Positions 1-7,614 of a stretch of 23,096 bases of DNA are shown piece by piece (the first letter of the stretch is position 1; each line of letters starts with the position of its first letter). The stretch lies in contig CAZXFF010000031.1 of NCBI GenBank assembly GCA_964640305.1, forward strand, positions 1 through 23,096. Reading direction: 5' to 3'. The notes beneath the pieces are model-generated. The model searched no databases. It was not told the origin of the DNA and saw only the letters and a list, made by a program, of their open reading frames with translations. Position numbers and translations under genes: made by a program. This stretch comes from Coprenecus sp964640305 (lineage in GTDB: Bacteria; Bacteroidota; Bacteroidia; Bacteroidales; UBA932).

Positions 1-324
1 TTGCTGGACTATCGGGAGCTTAAATGGCTGCAACAGGAGTATGCACGACTGACGGATCTCAACGGGTGCCAGGCTGCACTGATGCAGGAGTTTATCGACC
101 AGCTGGCGGAGCTGTCTGTACGGGAACGAATCTTCTCTATCGCCGATGCTTTGATTGGCGGACAACCTGTCGCTGTTTCATCCGGAGGCGGAGGTAACTC
201 CGACTCAGACCTTCGCTGGGACGGCCGCAGACCGGATGAGGAGGAAGAAGCGTATCGAAGAAGGTGTCTGCTACATGCCGCACAGGTTGTCCGTAATTCT
301 CACAAAAGCACCATCCACAGATAA
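1..324 (+). CDS. C-terminal part of a possible mobilization/relaxase-type protein (5' end outside window)
   Basis: The frame is open from the first base and ends at a TAA at 322-324, so the gene almost certainly begins outside the window; the TTG at position 1 need not be the start. The 107 visible residues have a charged helical first half, then a glycine-rich linker (SSGGGG, residues 60-65), then an acidic and arginine-rich tail with DLRWDGRRPDEEEEAYRRRC. A Gly-rich linker followed by a W-D-G and acidic/RRRC tail resembles the C-termini of Bacteroidales relaxase/mobilization proteins as I remember them; this is recollection, not a search. It is the only gene on the plus strand and converges on the fimbrillin operon. 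If the guess is right, the left edge is the boundary of a mobile element. It could also be an unrelated hypothetical protein. Confidence 0.5.
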   Translation: MLDYRELKWLQQEYARLTDLNGCQAALMQEFIDQLAELSVRERIFSIADALIGGQPVAVSSGGGGNSDSDLRWDGRRPDEEEEAYRRRCLLHAAQVVRNSHKSTIHR

Positions 325-440
325 ACTCCAGTTTTATATTAACTTCAGTGATACTGTATGGATAGCAGCGGCAAGCATGGGCGCGGTCGGGGCATCGGAA
401 AGGGAGTATAAAAAGGAGGTCAGGGCGCCGGGGAGACCAA

Positions 441-475
441 AAGAAAACGGCGGCAGAGCGTGCTCTGCCACCGTT
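441..475 (-). terminator. Rho-independent terminator of the fimbrillin operon
   Basis: A 13-bp stem (447-459 with 462-474, 2-nt GT/AC spacer) lies 37 bp beyond the stop codon of the first fimbrillin gene. On the minus strand it is followed by TTTTCTTTT (440-448, partly in the stem). The one non-Watson-Crick position (451 with 470) is a G-U pair in minus-strand RNA, so the fold holds when transcribed in the operon direction. Confidence 0.75.
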
Positions 476-511
476 CGTCATGCGGGGATATGTCCTGCTG
501 CGGCTGCCGGA

Positions 512-2134
512 TTAGAATACGATGACAGGACGGGTGAACGCATAATAGTCCATCTTTTTTATACTCGTATTATAAATAGGCTTGCTGAAAGACATGTCAT
601 ACGCATAATCAGTATACCAGCTTCCCTCATCCTCGGTCGACGACCAATAGCGGCCATAACTATGCGTATCGAATCCCTTGACGTAATCCTGCAACTCGGC
701 GGCGGAGGCCGCTTTGGCAGCCATAAAGCGGCTGTCCAAATAGTCCCGGCAGGTCGCCATGTAGTAAAGTTGGCCGACGGAGGGCAGGAACCAGCCGCTG
801 GTACCGGCCGGGGCCCTCAGCGGGGCCTGCCATGCGTAGTCGCTGGTCGGGTTGCCGTCGTAGTCCAGGGAGCGGGTGCCGTAGGTTTCGCAACTCCAGG
901 CTGCCTGGAAGTGGCGCATCTCCCACCCCTCGCCGGTATGGGCCGTCACATAGTCGTGTATCGCCCGGCAGTTGGCATAGCCGTTCCAGGCATACTTATC
1001 GGTAGAGACACCGGACCTAAAATCATACTCTCCGTTTGGCCCTGTTACCCATTTTGCTCCATAGGAAGTCCTTAAAGTTGCATCGGTGATGGCCACGGCA
1101 TAGCCGCGCACCTCGCCCGCGAGGGTGGGGCCACCGGCGGTGAGGGGACTGGTGTAGTCCGAGGCATCGGTGGCGTGCCGCCCGGCATGGAACACGATGC
1201 CGATAACCGTCTTGCCCGCCTCGGGAGCTACCGCCTCAGTTGCAGTTTCAACAGTTCCGTCGGGATAGAGCTTGCGCAGGCCGCCGTCGCTCGTCGTGCC
1301 GTCGCTGTAGAGATAGTCTCCCATTTTCAGGTCCTCAGCCCCGTACTCGGTAACCGCCTCTTTCCAGCCGCCTTCCAGGCTTGGGGCTGCGAGGGTGATG
1401 TTGCTGTTCTCCTTGAACTCCTTGCCCGCGAATGTCTTGGTGTAGAGTTTGCCTTCATACTCTACCGTCAGGGTGATGCCGGCCTCTGTAACGGTGGTGG
1501 GGTCAGGCAGGGCGTAGAGGGTGGTCGTACCGTCGTCCTCACCGGTAAGGGTGATGGGTGCAGGATTCCTAAATTCAAAACTGAGATTGCGAATCATTTT
1601 AATACTTTTCATGTTAAGTACTGTAAGTTCCTTTCCTTTGCCCACCCCGGTAAAGGTCATGCGCCCCTGCGGGTGCTGGTCGAGGCGGAGCGTGATGGTG
1701 GCTACGCCGCCTTCATCCATCTCATAGGTGCCCGAAGTGGTGTAGGCGACATCGCCGTGCTCGATACTTAAGTGGTTATATGTATCATCCGTTACTTTTT
1801 CTGCATAGCGGGCACTAATATAGGTGACACCATTAGCAAAGGTGTCGTTCATGGTCACAACCCACTCCCCGTCGGTATAGGTGGCTTTATTAAGATAATA
1901 GCTTGACCCGAAATAGATCACGTCGCCTTCGGCCCATTCGCTTTTTGGGGCGCGGGTCTCCGCGTCGCCTTCGTAGCCGCCGCGGGTGACGTTGAAGATA
2001 ATCTTGGTCGGGGTGATGCCCTGCTGCGGAGCAGGCTCGGGCGTGATGTCGTCCTTGCTGCACGCTGCGGCGGCAAGGCACAGGCCTGCGGCGGCCATCC
2101 ACCGCAAGGCTTTAGGTATGATATTGTGTTTCAT
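512..2134 (-). CDS. Fimbrillin family lipoprotein, distal paralog
   Basis: This 540-aa protein begins with a lipoprotein signal (MKHNIIPKALRWMAAAGLCL) and a lipobox cysteine at residue 25 (AAACSK), so it should be exported and lipidated. The mature start has the FNVTRGGYEGDAETRAP and WAEGD pattern of Bacteroidales fimbrillin-family (FimA/Mfa-like) proteins. The C-terminal third is a separate domain with GTSGWFLPSVGQLYYM and YWSSTE, typical of FISUMP/DUF1566-like ends. The likely role is a pilus subunit, tip component or surface adhesin. It is the last gene of the operon, 181 bp after its paralog. Its first 70 residues and the middle (about 133-320) are almost identical to that paralog, while about residues 71-132 and patches of the C-terminal domain differ. 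The family is secure; the position in a pilus is not. Confidence 0.85.
   Translation of the reverse strand: MKHNIIPKALRWMAAAGLCLAAAACSKDDITPEPAPQQGITPTKIIFNVTRGGYEGDAETRAPKSEWAEGDVIYFGSSYYLNKATYTDGEWVVTMNDTFANGVTYISARYAEKVTDDTYNHLSIEHGDVAYTTSGTYEMDEGGVATITLRLDQHPQGRMTFTGVGKGKELTVLNMKSIKMIRNLSFEFRNPAPITLTGEDDGTTTLYALPDPTTVTEAGITLTVEYEGKLYTKTFAGKEFKENSNITLAAPSLEGGWKEAVTEYGAEDLKMGDYLYSDGTTSDGGLRKLYPDGTVETATEAVAPEAGKTVIGIVFHAGRHATDASDYTSPLTAGGPTLAGEVRGYAVAITDATLRTSYGAKWVTGPNGEYDFRSGVSTDKYAWNGYANCRAIHDYVTAHTGEGWEMRHFQAAWSCETYGTRSLDYDGNPTSDYAWQAPLRAPAGTSGWFLPSVGQLYYMATCRDYLDSRFMAAKAASAAELQDYVKGFDTHSYGRYWSSTEDEGSWYTDYAYDMSFSKPIYNTSIKKMDYYAFTRPVIVF
1200..1685. repeat. 486-bp perfect repeat shared by the two fimbrillin genes (copy 1)
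   Basis: Read base by base, 1200-1685 is identical to 2998-3483, including synonymous sites. The ends are set by mismatches at 1199/2997 (g/a) and 1686/3484 (c/t). Flanking sequence diverges rapidly, which suggests recent gene conversion or duplication. Confidence 0.9.
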
Positions 2135-2188
2135 ATTTCATAAGAGATTACAACAAACGTGTTTACGTAGAGTGAATCTTCCGGGAGG

Positions 2189-2228
2189 GGGCGACGCGGT
2201 CGCTGTCGGACGAGAGGGCCGGTCGCCC
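2189..2228. other. GC-rich hairpin between the two fimbrillin genes
   Basis: Arms 2189-2199 (GGGCGACGCGG) and 2219-2228 (CCGGTCGCCC) pair over 10 bp with one bulged base and a 19-nt loop. It lies in the leader of the distal fimbrillin gene. It has no T tract, so it may be an mRNA-stabilizing or processing structure rather than a terminator. Confidence 0.5.
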
Positions 2229-2250
2229 TGCACACGGGAGATGTGGAGTA

Positions 2251-2278
2251 ACGGTGGCAGAGCGTGCTCTGCCACCGT
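2251..2278 (-). terminator. Terminator-like perfect hairpin after the proximal fimbrillin gene, without a T tract
   Basis: A perfect 13-bp palindrome (2251-2263 with 2266-2278, 2-nt spacer) lies 37 bp beyond the stop of the proximal fimbrillin. It is homologous to the hairpin at 447-474, but the minus-strand sequence after it is TACTCCACATC, with no T run. It probably allows partial readthrough into the distal paralog. Confidence 0.6.
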
Positions 2279-2315
2279 TCGTCATGCGGGGATATGTCCT
2301 GCTGCGGCTGCCGGA

Positions 2316-3953
2316 TCAGAATACGATTACAGCACGAGAAACGAGATACTTATTATTGCGAGTCGTTCCATATCTATCTCTATCCTCGAAGTTCACAACC
2401 GTTGCTTGGGCACCGAAATCACCATCTTTTGTCGACGACCAATAACTTTGAGAGAAGAATTCTTTTACATATTCCTGCAACTCGGCGGCGGAGACTTCTT
2501 TGGCAGCCATAAACCGGCTGTTCAGATAGTCCTGGTACGGCATCATGTACCAAAGCTGGCCGCACGAGGGCAGGAACCAGCCGCTGGTACCGGCAGGGGC
2601 CCTCAGCGGCGCCTGCCATTCGTAGTCGGAGGTCGGGTTGCCTTCATAGTCCAGTGTGCGGTTGCCGTAGGTTTCGCAACTCCAGGCTGCCTGGAAGTGG
2701 CGCATCTCCCAGTCTTCGCCGGCATGGGCCGTCACATAGTCGTGCATCACCTGGCAGTTGGCATAACCGTTCCAGTCATCCAGATTATCAGAGACGTCTA
2801 TCACAAAGGCGCAGTCAAATTTATCATTTGGCTTCGTTGCCCATAGAACTCCTCCATTCCAAACATCATATAAGCATGCATCGGTGATGGCCACAGCATA
2901 TCCGCGCACCTCGCCCGCAAGGGTCGGGCCTCCGGCGTTGAGGGGCTTCGTGTAGTCCGAGGCATCGGTGGCGTGCCGCCCGGCATGGAACACGATACCG
3001 ATAACCGTCTTGCCCGCCTCGGGAGCTACCGCCTCAGTTGCAGTTTCAACAGTTCCGTCGGGATAGAGCTTGCGCAGGCCGCCGTCGCTCGTCGTGCCGT
3101 CGCTGTAGAGATAGTCTCCCATTTTCAGGTCCTCAGCCCCGTACTCGGTAACCGCCTCTTTCCAGCCGCCTTCCAGGCTTGGGGCTGCGAGGGTGATGTT
3201 GCTGTTCTCCTTGAACTCCTTGCCCGCGAATGTCTTGGTGTAGAGTTTGCCTTCATACTCTACCGTCAGGGTGATGCCGGCCTCTGTAACGGTGGTGGGG
3301 TCAGGCAGGGCGTAGAGGGTGGTCGTACCGTCGTCCTCACCGGTAAGGGTGATGGGTGCAGGATTCCTAAATTCAAAACTGAGATTGCGAATCATTTTAA
3401 TACTTTTCATGTTAAGTACTGTAAGTTCCTTTCCTTTGCCCACCCCGGTAAAGGTCATGCGCCCCTGCGGGTGCTGGTCGAGGTTGAGCGTGATGGTAGC
3501 TACACCGCCTTCATCCATCTCATAGCTGCCCGAATTGGTATAGGCGATATCCCCCATGGCATCGACATAAAACAAACTGGTATTATTAATATCTTCGCTC
3601 TGTCTTATATGCTCACCATAGATGGCTCTCAACGAAGCGGTATTCTCTGTGATAGGAACTTTCATATTGACAACCCACTCCCCGTCGGTATAGATGGCTT
3701 TATTTTTAAAGTAGTCATTGTACCTCCCGAAATAGACCACGTCGCCCTCGGCCCATTCGCTTTTTGGGGCACGGGTCTCCGCGTCGCCTTCGTAGCCGCC
3801 GCGGGTGACGTTGAAGATAATCTTGGTCGGGGTGATGCCCTGCTGCGGAGCAGGCTCGGGCGTGATGTCGTCCTTGCTGCACGCTGCGGCGGCAAGGCAC
3901 AGGCCTGCGGCGGCCATCCACCGCAAGGCTTTAGGTATGATATTGTGTTTCAC
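2316..3953 (-). CDS. Fimbrillin family lipoprotein, proximal paralog (GTG start)
   Basis: This is the sister of the gene at 512-2134. I place the start at the GTG at 3953 because it aligns exactly with the paralog's ATG (xKHNIIPKALRWM). That gives 545 aa, a lipobox cysteine at residue 25 and the same fimbrillin pattern (FNVTRGGYEGDAETRAP, WAEGD). A longer reading from a TTG at 3980 only adds nine residues before the signal peptide. The C-terminal FISUMP/DUF1566-like domain has GTSGWFLPSCGQLWYM and SYWSSTKDG. It follows the Big2 lipoprotein gene by 34 bp with no promoter visible, so it should be co-transcribed. The role is probably a surface fimbrial subunit or adhesin. The A-to-G change in the start codon relative to its paralog would be expected to lower translation. 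Confidence 0.85.
   Translation of the reverse strand: MKHNIIPKALRWMAAAGLCLAAAACSKDDITPEPAPQQGITPTKIIFNVTRGGYEGDAETRAPKSEWAEGDVVYFGRYNDYFKNKAIYTDGEWVVNMKVPITENTASLRAIYGEHIRQSEDINNTSLFYVDAMGDIAYTNSGSYEMDEGGVATITLNLDQHPQGRMTFTGVGKGKELTVLNMKSIKMIRNLSFEFRNPAPITLTGEDDGTTTLYALPDPTTVTEAGITLTVEYEGKLYTKTFAGKEFKENSNITLAAPSLEGGWKEAVTEYGAEDLKMGDYLYSDGTTSDGGLRKLYPDGTVETATEAVAPEAGKTVIGIVFHAGRHATDASDYTKPLNAGGPTLAGEVRGYAVAITDACLYDVWNGGVLWATKPNDKFDCAFVIDVSDNLDDWNGYANCQVMHDYVTAHAGEDWEMRHFQAAWSCETYGNRTLDYEGNPTSDYEWQAPLRAPAGTSGWFLPSCGQLWYMMPYQDYLNSRFMAAKEVSAAELQEYVKEFFSQSYWSSTKDGDFGAQATVVNFEDRDRYGTTRNNKYLVSRAVIVF
2998..3483. repeat. 486-bp perfect repeat shared by the two fimbrillin genes (copy 2)
   Basis: This is identical to 1200-1685 at every base. 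It covers the conserved middle of the fimbrillin coding sequence, between a diverged N-terminal patch (about 3537-3738) and a diverged C-terminal domain. Confidence 0.9.
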
Positions 3954-3987
3954 ATTACAGTCTTTTTGGGAATTACACAAGTTTCAT

Positions 3988-6468
3988 TTACCAATTTTCT
4001 TCCGGACCGTATTCGCCGTAGCCGATGTCGGTCTGGTCGCCTGATACCTTGATGGTGCAGGTACCTTTCTTGGCGGGGTCGGCCTTTGAGGTGGCGGTGA
4101 TGGTCACCGTGCCCACTTTATCCGTGGCGGTCACCTTGCCCGTGGCATCCACCGTGGCGATGGTAGTGTCGCTGCTCGTCCACGTCACGCCCGTGTCAGT
4201 ACCAGAACCGAAGACCTCTACCGTAGCCTTGAGGGTATAGCTCTTGTTCTGGCCCAGGGTCAGGTTGGCCGGGGTGACGGTCACCTTCTTCACATGAGAG
4301 AGAACGGTCACGGTGCAGCTGCCGCTCACGCCGCTGCCGTCCCGGGCCGTGGCGGTAATGGTGGTCGTGCCAATCTTGACGCCGGTAACCTTGCCGGTGG
4401 CGTCGACCGTGGCGATGCTCTCGTCGCTGCTCTTCCATGTCAGCTCCTTGTTGGTGGCGTCATCGGGCTTGACGGTGGCCGTGACGGCCTTGCTCTCGCC
4501 CACATAGATGGCCAAAGCCGCCAGCGTGATCTCCGAAACCAGATTGGGCTTGACGGTCACCTTGCAGGTGGCGGTCTTGCCGCCGTCCTCAGTGGTGACC
4601 GTAATGGTGGCCTCGCCGGCCGCAACGCCCGTTACCTTACCGTTGGCATCCACCGTGGCGACAGCCGCGTCACTCGACTTCCATGTCACTTTCTTATTGG
4701 TGGCATCGGCGGGGGCAACGGTGGCCGTCAGGGTCTCGCTCGCCCCTATATTGAGTGTGAGAGCGGTCTTGTTGAGCGTCACGCCCGTCACCTTGATTTC
4801 TTTATCGCTGACAGTCACCTTGCAGGTTGCGGTCTTTCCTCCGTCTTCGGTAGTGACGGTGATGGTGGCCGTACCTGCTTTGACTCCCGTCACCTTACCG
4901 TTGGCGTCAACCGTGGCTATTTCCGGCTTGTCGGATTTCCAGCTTACCTTTTGGTTGGTGGCATCCTTTGGAGCAATGGAAGCCGTGAGGGTTTCGCTTG
5001 CTCCCGTCTCAAGCGTGAGGACGGTTTTGCTGAGCGTTACGCCCGTCACCTTGATTTCTTTATCGCTGACAGTCACCTTGCAGGTTGCGGTCTTTCCTCC
5101 GTCTTCGGTAGTGACGGTGATGGTGGCCGTACCTGCTTTGACTCCCGTCACCTTACCGTTGGCGTCAACCGTGGCTATTTCCGGCTTGTCGGATTTCCAG
5201 CTTACCTTTTGGTTGGTGGCATCCTTTGGAGCAATGGAAGCCGTGAGGGTTTCGCTTGCTCCCGTCTCAAGCGTGAGGACGGTTTTGCTGAGCGTTACGC
5301 CCGTCACCTTGATTTCTTTATCGCTGACAGTCACCTTGCAGGTTGCGGTCTTTCCTCCGTCTTCGGTAGTGACGGTGATGGTGGCCGTACCTGCTTTGAC
5401 TCCCGTCACCTTACCGTTGGCGTCAACCGTGGCTATTTCCGGCTTGTCGGATTTCCAGCTTACCTTTTGGTTGGTGGCATCCTTTGGAGCAATGGAAGCC
5501 GTGAGGGTTTCGCTTGCTCCCGTCTCAAGCGTGAGGACGGTTTTGCTGAGCGTTACGCCCGTCACCTTGATTTCTTTATCGCTGACAGTCACCTTGCAGG
5601 TTGCGGTCTTTCCTCCGTCTTCGGTAGTGACGGTGATGGTGGCCGTACCTGCTTTGACTCCCGTCACCTTACCGTTGGCGTCAACCGTGGCTATTTCCGG
5701 CTTGTCGGATTTCCAGCTTACCTTTTGGTTGGTGGCATCCTTTGGAGCAATGGAAGCCGTGAGGGTTTCGCTTGCTCCCGTCTCAAGCGTGAGGACGGTT
5801 TTGCTGAGCGTTACGCCCGTCACCTTGATTTCTTTATCGCTGACAGTCACCTTGCAGGTAGCGGTTTTACCGCCGTCCTCGGTAGTAACAGTGATGGTGG
5901 CCTCGCCAACCTTCACAGCCGTGACCTTGCCGTTGGCATCAACGGTGGCGATTTCCGGCTTATCCGATTTCCACGTTACATTTTGGTTGGTGGCGTCTTC
6001 TGGAAGGACAGTAGCGGTAAGGGTTTCATTACCACCGACAAGAAGGCTCGTTTCGCTCTTGTTGAGTTTTACGCCCGTAACTTTGATCTCTTTATCGCTA
6101 ACAGTTACCTTGCAGGTCGCGGTCTTGCCTCCATCTTCAGTGGTGACGGTAATGGTGGCCTCGCCGGCCTTCACGCCCGTAACCTTACCATTGGCATCCA
6201 CGGAGGCGATAGCCGCGTTGCTCGATTTCCATGTCACTTTCTTGTTTGCGGCATCTTTGGGTGATACCGTTGCCGTAAGGGTTTCTGTACCTCCGACCTG
6301 AATGGAAGTGGAGGTTTTGTTAAGTGTCACACTGGTGACGCTAACGACCGGAGGAGTGGGCTCCGGAACCGGTTCTTCATCTTTACTGCATGACCAGAAA
6401 CTGGTCGTCAACAAAACGGCTGCAACTAGCAGTGCCGCTTGTCTAAGTACATAATTTTTCATCTGCAT
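3988..6468 (-). CDS. Large lipoprotein made of nine Big2 immunoglobulin-like domains
   Basis: The 826-aa protein has a signal peptide with lipobox cysteine 27 (SFWSCSK), a short proline/glutamate spacer, then nine bacterial Ig-like (Big2) domains of about 83-89 residues (from about residues 41, 130, 216, 302, 388, 474, 560, 643 and 726). Each carries the ATVDANGKVTGVKAG...TITVTTEDGGKTATCKVTV core. It ends in a short aromatic tail (GYGEYGPEENW). Domains 3-6 are identical. Such arrays usually form extended stalks on the cell surface, in adhesins or spacers; nothing catalytic is visible. It is flanked by an Hc1-like gene 12 bp upstream and two fimbrillins downstream, consistent with a surface-structure operon. 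ATG at 6468 or 6462 could both be the start. Confidence 0.88.
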   Translation of the reverse strand: MQMKNYVLRQAALLVAAVLLTTSFWSCSKDEEPVPEPTPPVVSVTSVTLNKTSTSIQVGGTETLTATVSPKDAANKKVTWKSSNAAIASVDANGKVTGVKAGEATITVTTEDGGKTATCKVTVSDKEIKVTGVKLNKSETSLLVGGNETLTATVLPEDATNQNVTWKSDKPEIATVDANGKVTAVKVGEATITVTTEDGGKTATCKVTVSDKEIKVTGVTLSKTVLTLETGASETLTASIAPKDATNQKVSWKSDKPEIATVDANGKVTGVKAGTATITVTTEDGGKTATCKVTVSDKEIKVTGVTLSKTVLTLETGASETLTASIAPKDATNQKVSWKSDKPEIATVDANGKVTGVKAGTATITVTTEDGGKTATCKVTVSDKEIKVTGVTLSKTVLTLETGASETLTASIAPKDATNQKVSWKSDKPEIATVDANGKVTGVKAGTATITVTTEDGGKTATCKVTVSDKEIKVTGVTLSKTVLTLETGASETLTASIAPKDATNQKVSWKSDKPEIATVDANGKVTGVKAGTATITVTTEDGGKTATCKVTVSDKEIKVTGVTLNKTALTLNIGASETLTATVAPADATNKKVTWKSSDAAVATVDANGKVTGVAAGEATITVTTEDGGKTATCKVTVKPNLVSEITLAALAIYVGESKAVTATVKPDDATNKELTWKSSDESIATVDATGKVTGVKIGTTTITATARDGSGVSGSCTVTVLSHVKKVTVTPANLTLGQNKSYTLKATVEVFGSGTDTGVTWTSSDTTIATVDATGKVTATDKVGTVTITATSKADPAKKGTCTIKVSGDQTDIGYGEYGPEENW
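4801..5832. repeat. Four identical tandem 258-bp repeats (Big2 domains 3-6)
   Basis: Units start at 4801, 5059, 5317 and 5575, each exactly 258 bp (86 codons), with no difference seen between copies. The same 258-bp register continues into the diverged neighbours (next unit at 5833, then 6091). Frame is kept whatever the copy number, so units can be lost or gained without breaking the protein. Confidence 0.92.
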
Positions 6469-6480
6469 CGTCTTTTTAAG

Positions 6481-6678
6481 TTAATTTTGGTTGTATTTTT
6501 TCAACTTAGTCACTTCGAGGCTTGCTTTTCGGAAAGCTTTGGTCAGTCGTTCCAATTCTAAGGAAGCCTTGCGGGCACGGAGTCCGGCAGCCTTGTTACC
6601 TCGCTCGCTTTGCAGTGTTCCATCGCTCAGAAGAGCCTCGCTCGTCTGACGGATTTCTTGCAACAGTTTTTCAATCAT
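6481..6678 (-). CDS. Histone H1-like Hc1 family small protein, copy A
   Basis: The 65-residue basic protein contains GNKAAGLRARKASLELERL followed by TKAFRKASLEVTKLKK, which matches the short Bacteroidales form of the histone H1-like Hc1 family. That family is DNA-binding and nucleoid-associated in Chlamydia, where it is longer. There is no signal peptide, so it acts in the cytoplasm. Lys and Arg are spaced along predicted helices. It lies 38 bp after the barrel gene and 12 bp before the Big2 lipoprotein, so it is in the same transcript as surface proteins. A close paralog at 9189-9377 also sits directly in front of a Big2 gene. A role in chromatin or in local regulation is inferred, not shown. 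Confidence 0.8.
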   Translation of the reverse strand: MIEKLLQEIRQTSEALLSDGTLQSERGNKAAGLRARKASLELERLTKAFRKASLEVTKLKKYNQN

Positions 6679-6716
6679 AGCTTTAGAAGTTTTAAATGAA
6701 TATTAGGTTAATGGTT

Positions 6717-7511
6717 TTAGTCCTTGCCGATTTTTACGGTCATTTTCAACGATAGGACGGGGTATACTTTCCATTTGCTGAGGAACTTGTTGAATCCGTC
6801 CAGTTCGCTTGCCGGGGTCTGCTCCACAATATTGGGCGAGGCGATTGATGGTTTACCGTGGAAGATGGCTCCCGCTTCGGCCCGGAACCCTATCCGGCTA
6901 CGGGGAATAGCACGACCAACACCTAATCCCACATAAGGCCGTATGGCGTTTACTTTGAGTTGTGCTTCAGCCGACCCGTCGCTATTCGGGGCGATCGTCG
7001 TCCCGCCCACATCCAGCCGGATATTTTCGATCTGGTCGGCGGGGATGCCTGCAGCTGCCAACTCCGCAGGGTCGAAGCGTCCCGTAACGTCGAGCAGCCT
7101 GCTACCGCCGAAATAGAGGCCGGCGGCGAGGAAGAACGTGGAGGTCCCGCGACGGAAAGGGACCCAGTCGACAATCAGGTGGCCCGTGTACATCCGCGAG
7201 GAGGCTTTCAATCCAAGGCCGGGAACGGACACTTCCGTGCCCGCCACCATGAGCGGATCGAAATCATCGTAGGTGTAGCGGTACGAGAAGGGGAGCACAT
7301 TGAACCCTCCGCGCAGGGTGAAGGCCCGGTGGATAGGCGTGGCTGCCGATAGGCCGATACCGGTCGTGGAGGCCTCAACACCGATACTTACGTTGTCGAA
7401 AGCTTTGTGCTCGGGGACACGGCCTTTAGACAGCTCTTTTTGTGCCATAGCACTTCCGACAGAAAGCGTGAAGGTGGTCAAGAAAACCAGAAAACGTGAA
7501 GATTGTTTCAT
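6717..7511 (-). CDS. Outer-membrane beta-barrel protein
   Basis: I chose the ATG at 7511 (MKQSSRFLVFLTTFTLSVGS, cleavage near AMAQ) because it starts a standard signal peptide; an ATG nine codons upstream only adds a non-signal stretch. The 264-aa product alternates amphipathic strands rich in aromatic and glycine residues (FTLRGGFNVLPFSYRY, FFLAAGLYFGG, IRPYVGLGVG, IGFRAEAGAIF, VYPVLSLKMTVKIG), typical of an 8-12 strand outer-membrane barrel. It is the first gene of operon IV, ahead of Hc1, Big2 and the fimbrillins, so it may anchor or assemble these surface proteins. No family name can be given. No phased array like those before operons I-III lies in front of it. Confidence 0.75.
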   Translation of the reverse strand: MKQSSRFLVFLTTFTLSVGSAMAQKELSKGRVPEHKAFDNVSIGVEASTTGIGLSAATPIHRAFTLRGGFNVLPFSYRYTYDDFDPLMVAGTEVSVPGLGLKASSRMYTGHLIVDWVPFRRGTSTFFLAAGLYFGGSRLLDVTGRFDPAELAAAGIPADQIENIRLDVGGTTIAPNSDGSAEAQLKVNAIRPYVGLGVGRAIPRSRIGFRAEAGAIFHGKPSIASPNIVEQTPASELDGFNKFLSKWKVYPVLSLKMTVKIGKD

Positions 7512-7573
7512 AATATAAAAATGTATGTTGTGTGACAATTGGTTATCGGTGAAATTATGATCGGTTGGAAATT

Positions 7574-7605
7574 ATGAAACAGCCTGGCCAACCAGGCTGT
7601 TTCAT
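7574..7605 (-). terminator. Hairpin terminator ending operon III
   Basis: A perfect 14-bp stem (7574-7587 with 7592-7605; ATGAAACAGCCTGG and its complement) has a 4-nt loop. It begins 9 bp beyond the stop of the OmpA remnant. Minus-strand RNA ends the stem in GUUUCAU and continues AAUUUCC, a modest U-rich end. It separates operon III from operon IV. Confidence 0.7.
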
Positions 7606-7614
7606 GGGTTTACA

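Noticed and set aside
155..1075. Plus-strand open frame of 306 codons
   Set aside because: It runs from the tail of the plus-strand gene through the terminator and antisense to the fimbrillin gene; its similarity at 2264-2846 is explained by the fimbrillin duplication.
447..2278. Inverted hairpin copies as ends of a phase-variable invertible segment around the distal fimbrillin
   Set aside because: The two long copies are in direct, not inverted, orientation and belong to the 3' ends of duplicated genes; no recombinase gene is present.
4801..5832. Regular repeats considered as a CRISPR or non-coding satellite array
   Set aside because: Units are 258 bp, contiguous, without spacers, and translate as intact Big2 domains.
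4294..6301. Two long plus-strand open frames of about 600-650 codons opposite the large Big2 gene
   Set aside because: They simply mirror the repetitive Big2 coding sequence, repeat with its 258-bp period, and have no credible signal, start or family features.
7512..7573. Standard Bacteroidetes promoter before the barrel gene of operon IV
   Set aside because: TACATTTT near 7520 (minus strand) is a partial -7 match, but no -33 element lies at the right distance, so I do not annotate it.
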